From an uncultured Acetatifactor sp. (GTDB taxonomy: Bacteria > Bacillota > Clostridia > Lachnospirales > Lachnospiraceae), in the NCBI GenBank assembly GCA_947581865.1, contig CANPWA010000002.1, forward strand, positions 1 through 64,000: a stretch of 64,000 nucleotides of DNA. Reading direction: 5' to 3'. Shown here one piece after another: positions 59,665-64,000 of the stretch. The notes under the pieces were generated by a model. It was given only the letters and a program-made list of their open reading frames with translations, was not told the origin of the DNA and searched no databases. The first letter of the stretch is position 1. Each line of letters begins with the position of its first letter. The position numbers were made by a program, and so were the translations under genes.

Positions 59665-61056
59665 ATGAAAAGAAAGAGTCAATATATGATCAGTCTGGCA
59701 CTCTGCGCGGGGCTTATGTTCACCGGATGCGGCGGCTCTGGGCAGGAGCAGGAGGCGGAGGCGGCGATCCTTGTGGACGCAGAGGCGGCGGGAAGGGGAA
59801 ATCTGGTGCTGAGCAATCAGTTTGTGGGAACCATATCCCCCGAGGAATCCGTCTATATCATTCCTATGGCGCAGGGAACCGTGACAGAGACTTTCTTTGA
59901 GGTGGGGGACGAAGTGCAGGAGGGCGATGTGCTGTTCAAGATTGACGACAGCGGCGCCAGACTCCAGCTTAAGCAGGCACAGCTTACCTATTCCAATGCC
60001 AAACAGCAGGCAGACAGTGCCCTGACCACACAGCAGGAATCGGCGAATCTCCAGCTGGATACCTCGGTGAGCGGCGCGGAGGCAAATTATATTGCGGCTC
60101 AGGTTCAGTGGAAAAATGCGGGGGATGCTCTGGATCAGCTGGAGGATGCCGTGGACGCGACGAAGAAGAAGCTCAAAGAGTTGAAAGAAGAAGGGAAGTC
60201 TCAGACGGATCCGACGAAGATTGAGGAGGCAAATGCGGAGATTGAGAAGACAAATGCGGAGCTGAAGAAATTAAAAGAACAGAAATCCCAGGCCGAGATG
60301 GCATTTAATGCGGCGGAGGCAGCCTATAATTATGCGGCAGAGACTTATGAGGCGGCCAAAAGTTCCAGGGAGCTGACCCAGGGCGAGGTTTTGGAGGATA
60401 CCAAAGAACAGCTCGATACCTCCCTGCAGCTTGCCCGGCTTGGGGTGGATTCCGCCGAGCTGGCGCTCTCCTATTATCAGGTGACGACGCCCATCTCCGG
60501 CAGGGTGATCGCCAAGAATGTGGAAGTGAACGGCATGGCAACCTCTGCCAGCTATGCCTATGTGATCGCCGGGGACAATACCATGACGGCCACATTCCAG
60601 GTGAGTGAATCCATCAGAAATACCTTAAAGAGGGATCAGAAGATCAAGGTGGAGAGAAACGGCGCGGAGTTTGACGGCGTGATCACCGAGGTGGGAAATG
60701 CGGTGAATGCCCAGACGGGGCTGTTCCAGATCAAGGCGGTTGTCCATGCAGACGGCACAGAGCTGCCCAGCGGCGTCAGCGTCAAGATCACCAGTGATAC
60801 TTACACGGTACAGGAGCAGATCATCATTCCCTATGATGCCGTATATTATGACACCGAGGGAGCCTATGTCTATGTGGTGAAGGATGACCATGCGGTGAAG
60901 ACCTATGTCACGACAGGTATTTTCGACGATACAAGCATTGAGATCACGGGCGGCATTGCCGACGGCGATCTTGTCATCACCAGCTGGTCTCCCAGGCTGT
61001 TGGACGGTGTGGAAGTGGATGCTAAGATTGCCGGGAACGCATCCGACGGCAATTAA
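59665..61056 (+). CDS. RND efflux periplasmic-adaptor (membrane fusion) lipoprotein
   Basis: The 463-residue protein has a lipoprotein signal (LCAGLMFTGC, Cys about 22), a biotinyl-lipoyl half motif (GTVTETFFEVGDEVQEGDVLFKIDD-type, about 72-96), a long coiled-coil hairpin (about 100-265, rich in Lys, Glu and Ala), the second lipoyl half (PISGRVIAKNVEVNG, about 275-289) and beta-barrel/membrane-proximal domains. This is the HlyD/AcrA adaptor layout. ATG 59665 follows GGAGGAGAG; a longer frame from 59500 is rejected. The pump gene follows after 12 bp. Confidence 0.93.
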   Translation: MKRKSQYMISLALCAGLMFTGCGGSGQEQEAEAAILVDAEAAGRGNLVLSNQFVGTISPEESVYIIPMAQGTVTETFFEVGDEVQEGDVLFKIDDSGARLQLKQAQLTYSNAKQQADSALTTQQESANLQLDTSVSGAEANYIAAQVQWKNAGDALDQLEDAVDATKKKLKELKEEGKSQTDPTKIEEANAEIEKTNAELKKLKEQKSQAEMAFNAAEAAYNYAAETYEAAKSSRELTQGEVLEDTKEQLDTSLQLARLGVDSAELALSYYQVTTPISGRVIAKNVEVNGMATSASYAYVIAGDNTMTATFQVSESIRNTLKRDQKIKVERNGAEFDGVITEVGNAVNAQTGLFQIKAVVHADGTELPSGVSVKITSDTYTVQEQIIIPYDAVYYDTEGAYVYVVKDDHAVKTYVTTGIFDDTSIEITGGIADGDLVITSWSPRLLDGVEVDAKIAGNASDGN

Positions 61057-61068
61057 GGAGGACGCGGG

Positions 61069-64000
61069 ATGAATCTGACAAAGTTTGCTTTAAAGAGACC
61101 GGTATCCTGTATGCTGGCGATTCTCGCCCTGGCGGTGTTCGGGATCTCCTCCGTATTTGGCTTTAAGCTTCAGCTGATCCCGGATATGGAGATGCCCATG
61201 CTGATCGTGATGGCGACCTATCCCGGCGCGGATGCGCAGAGCGTGGATGAACTGGTGGTCTCGGTGATCGAGGATTCCGGTTCCTCCCTGAGCGGTGTGG
61301 ACTCCACCATGACCATGTCCTATGAAAACTATGGTATGGTGCTGTTTACCTATGAGTACGGTGTGGACATCACCGAGTGCCATGACGATCTGCGTGCGGC
61401 TCTGGAGGTGGCGAAGCTTTCCATGCCCGAGGATGCGGGAGAACCTACGATCATTGAAATGAATGTAAACAGTCTGCCCTGTATGACCATTTCCGCCACG
61501 GAGACGGGAGATGTGGATATTCTCAAAGTGGTGAACGAATCCGTGGTCCCGGAGCTGGAGACCATCTCCGGCGTGGCACAGGTGGAAGTCAACGGAGGCA
61601 GTGAGGAATATATTAAGATCGAGCTGAACAATACCCTCATGAATCAGTACGGGCTGACCATGAATTCTGTTTCCCAGTTTCTCGCGGCGGTGGATTTCTC
61701 CTATCCGGCGGGAAGCGTGCAGCAGGGCAGTCAGGACATCAGCATCACCACGGCAATGGAATACGACACGGTGCAGAAACTCAGAGAGGTGCCCATTATG
61801 ACGGGGACCGGTCAGGTGATCACGCTGCAGGATGTGGCAGAGGTATCCATGTCCACCAAGGCGGCGGAGAGCTTAAGCCGTTATAACGGTCTGGACAATC
61901 TGAGCATCAGCATTCAGAATAAGAGCAGTTTCGGCACGGTGAATGTCTGCAGGGATGTGGTGAAGGCTTTGGAACGCATCCAGAAGGATGTGCCCGCCGT
62001 GGAGTTTGAGATCACCTATGATGCCAGCGAATCCATCATCGATTCCCTCTCGGCGGTGTTCGAGACTTTGATTTTGGGCGTTGCCCTGACCATGCTGGTA
62101 CTGTTTCTCTTTTTCGGGGATTTCAAGGCGAGCCTGATCGTAGGCTCTTCCATGCCGATCTCCCTGTTCCTGACTTTGATCATGATGAGCCTTCTGGGCT
62201 TTTCCTTAAATATCGTCACACTGGGATCGCTGGTGATCGCCATCGGTATGATGGTGGATGCTTCCATCGTGGTCATCGAGAGCTGTTTCAGGAGACAGAA
62301 AGGGGAGATCAGCCTTCGGGATGCGGTGTTAAAGGGCGCGCAGGAGGTGACTGCCTCCATTGTCGCCTCCACCATCACCACCATTGTGGTGTATCTGCCC
62401 CTGGCGCTCATGAAGGGATTGTCGGGACAGATCTTCTCCCAGCTGGGCATGACCATCGTGGTCGCCATGCTTGCGTCGCTGATCGCGGCGCTGATGCTGG
62501 TTCCCCTCTTCTTCTGTGTGTTTAAGCCGAAGGAGAAAGAGAATCTGTTCGTGGATAAAGTATTGGATAAGGTAACGGGATTTTATCGCAGGAAGATGCC
62601 CAAAATCCTGCATAGGAAAAAGACGGTCCTGTTTATCTCCGTGCTCCTGCTGGTGGCATCTTTCGTGATCGCAGGGCTTTTGAATGTGGAGATGATGCCC
62701 TCCGCGGACGAGGGGATGGTGCAGGTGTCCGTATCGTTCCGCTCCGGCACGACCATGGACGTGATGGACCGTGCCATCCGGGAGTGGGAGCGGATCGCGT
62801 CGGAGCATGAGGATGTGGAGGACTACAGCGTTTCCGTAAGCGGCACGGGAGCGACGCTGACGGCCAATCTGAAAAAAGACAGGAAGATGAGCACCGCCCA
62901 GGTGGTGGACGAGTGGAATGAGCTTGGGTCCACCATGACGGGTATGGATATCACGGTATCATCCAGCGGAAGCAGTATGAGTTCCATGATGATGACGGGC
63001 GGCTATGAGATCGACCTGCAGGGATATTCCATGGATGATCTGCGCGTGGCGGCGGGGCTTTTGTCCGATGGCATGCGTCAGCTGGACGGCGTGGTCAAGG
63101 TGAGCAACTCTCTCCAGAATGCCACCACTTTAGTGAAGGTGAATGTGGATCCGTTAAAGGCGATGCAGTATGGGCTCACTCCGATCCAGGTGGGTATGAC
63201 GTTAAATAATGTGCTCAGCGGCGTGAACCCCCTGACCATCACGCGGGAGGGTTCGGAGTATGAGGTGTATCTGGAGTACCCGGAGGGTGAGTTTGACGAT
63301 CTGAACAAGCTGATGGATCTGATGCTTCCCACTTCCTTCGGAATCAATATCCCTCTGCGGGATATCGCAGAACTGGTATACACCGAGGGACAGGAGAGCG
63401 TGACCAGGCAGAACGGGCTTTACTATGTGAGCGTCACTGCCACACTGAATTCGGAGAAGACGTTTGAGGCACAGGATGCCATCAATGCACTGGTGGATGA
63501 ACTGGACTTCCCGGACAGTGTCACCCCTGCGGACAGCATGATGACCGATATGATGTATGAGGAGCTGTGGTCCATATTCCGGGCGATCCTGATCGCGGTA
63601 TTTCTGGTATTCCTCGTGATGGCGATGCAGTTTGAATCTTCCAGATTTTCGCTGATGGTCATGACCTGTATCCCCTTTGCCCTGATCGGATCTTTCCTGC
63701 TTCTGTTTGTGACAGGGCAGACGCTGAGCATGGTATCTCTGATGGGATTTTTGATGCTCATGGGTATCGTGGTGAACAACGGTATTCTCTTCGTGGATTC
63801 CACGAATATGCTGCGGGCGGAGATGCCGGTGGAAGATGCGCTGATCGAGTCGGGATGTATCCGTCTGCGCCCCATTCTCATGACGACACTGACCACAATC
63901 CTTTCCATGCTGCCGCTGGGTGTGGGCATCGGCACCAACGCAGTCATGATGCAGGGCATGGCGCTGGTGATCATCGGAGGGCTGGTGGCATCCACGATCT
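61069..64000 (+). CDS. RND (HAE-type) efflux pump, 3' end outside the window
   Basis: The reading frame is open from ATG 61069 to the window end (about 977 codons), with AAGGAGG upstream. The product begins NLTKFALKRPVSCMLAI, the RND first helix. It has a large exported loop, then helices including GMMVDASIVVIESCF (about 403-417) with the acidic residue used for proton transfer, a second large exported loop, and a second helix set with NNGILFVDSTNM (about 903). The full length would be about 1020-1050 residues. Substrate unknown; drug, bile or lipid export is possible. It is likely regulated by the palindrome upstream of the adaptor gene. Confidence 0.93.
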   Translation, partial: MNLTKFALKRPVSCMLAILALAVFGISSVFGFKLQLIPDMEMPMLIVMATYPGADAQSVDELVVSVIEDSGSSLSGVDSTMTMSYENYGMVLFTYEYGVDITECHDDLRAALEVAKLSMPEDAGEPTIIEMNVNSLPCMTISATETGDVDILKVVNESVVPELETISGVAQVEVNGGSEEYIKIELNNTLMNQYGLTMNSVSQFLAAVDFSYPAGSVQQGSQDISITTAMEYDTVQKLREVPIMTGTGQVITLQDVAEVSMSTKAAESLSRYNGLDNLSISIQNKSSFGTVNVCRDVVKALERIQKDVPAVEFEITYDASESIIDSLSAVFETLILGVALTMLVLFLFFGDFKASLIVGSSMPISLFLTLIMMSLLGFSLNIVTLGSLVIAIGMMVDASIVVIESCFRRQKGEISLRDAVLKGAQEVTASIVASTITTIVVYLPLALMKGLSGQIFSQLGMTIVVAMLASLIAALMLVPLFFCVFKPKEKENLFVDKVLDKVTGFYRRKMPKILHRKKTVLFISVLLLVASFVIAGLLNVEMMPSADEGMVQVSVSFRSGTTMDVMDRAIREWERIASEHEDVEDYSVSVSGTGATLTANLKKDRKMSTAQVVDEWNELGSTMTGMDITVSSSGSSMSSMMMTGGYEIDLQGYSMDDLRVAAGLLSDGMRQLDGVVKVSNSLQNATTLVKVNVDPLKAMQYGLTPIQVGMTLNNVLSGVNPLTITREGSEYEVYLEYPEGEFDDLNKLMDLMLPTSFGINIPLRDIAELVYTEGQESVTRQNGLYYVSVTATLNSEKTFEAQDAINALVDELDFPDSVTPADSMMTDMMYEELWSIFRAILIAVFLVFLVMAMQFESSRFSLMVMTCIPFALIGSFLLLFVTGQTLSMVSLMGFLMLMGIVVNNGILFVDSTNMLRAEMPVEDALIESGCIRLRPILMTTLTTILSMLPLGVGIGTNAVMMQGMALVIIGGLVASTI

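Overview
The window looks like a chromosomal segment of an anaerobic, moderately GC-rich member of the Clostridia, most probably a Lachnospiraceae. The reasons are strong AGGAGG-type ribosome binding sites, sigma-A promoters with 17-18 bp spacers, a T-box leader, a sigma-H gene, a one-chain PurL of about 1265 residues, Mini-RNase III next to RlmB and CysS, and tRNA genes without an encoded CCA. Nearly every gene is on the plus strand; the only convincing minus-strand gene is a TetR regulator at 38.7-39.3 kb. No rRNA, CRISPR array, insertion sequence or prophage was seen. The species call is an inference.

Layout: 0.2-3.7 kb is a purine operon (purE-purM-purN-purD), followed by a zinc-ribbon protein and a membrane protein with SH3 domains and a 10-residue repeat tail. 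At 6.0-11.2 kb a GntR/YtrA regulator with a promoter-overlapping palindrome precedes clpC, a small conserved protein, radA and tRNA-Trp. From 12.0 to 21.5 kb runs a ten-gene Mrp/Mbh-type cation antiporter operon with four NuoL/M/N-like subunits and no hydrogenase or complex I peripheral genes. An OFA-type MFS transporter, a TetR regulator, purL and a degenerate EAL-HDOD protein follow. At 29.4-38.7 kb lie carAB, superoxide dismutase, queH, argS and a lipoprotein.

Between 39.4 and 42.0 kb is an eroded accessory patch: fragments of an acetyltransferase, a ferredoxin-type aldo/keto reductase, a flavodoxin, a VOC protein and possibly a Doc protein surround an intact SDR gene and two small unknown genes. 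It ends at a tRNA-Val/tRNA-Met pair. Next come two cyclic-di-GMP genes (FIST-GGDEF and PAS-GGDEF-EAL), a cupin, azlCD, and a probably cytoplasmic fusion of a ParB-like domain with a BMP (PnrA-type) ligand-binding domain beside a calcineurin-like phosphoesterase. Then come a peroxiredoxin, an ACT-domain protein, a DEAD-box helicase, a membrane protein and ispF.

From 55.1 kb a cysteine T-box leader precedes cysE-cysS-mrnC-rlmB-sigH, joining cysteine supply and charging to rRNA processing/modification genes and a stress/sporulation sigma factor. The window closes with an RND efflux pair (lipoprotein adaptor plus pump) behind a promoter with a TetR-like palindrome; the pump gene runs off the end. 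The strongest candidates for undescribed biology are the ParB-BMP fusion with its phosphoesterase neighbour, the four-antiporter Mrp operon, and the GntR-ClpC control unit.
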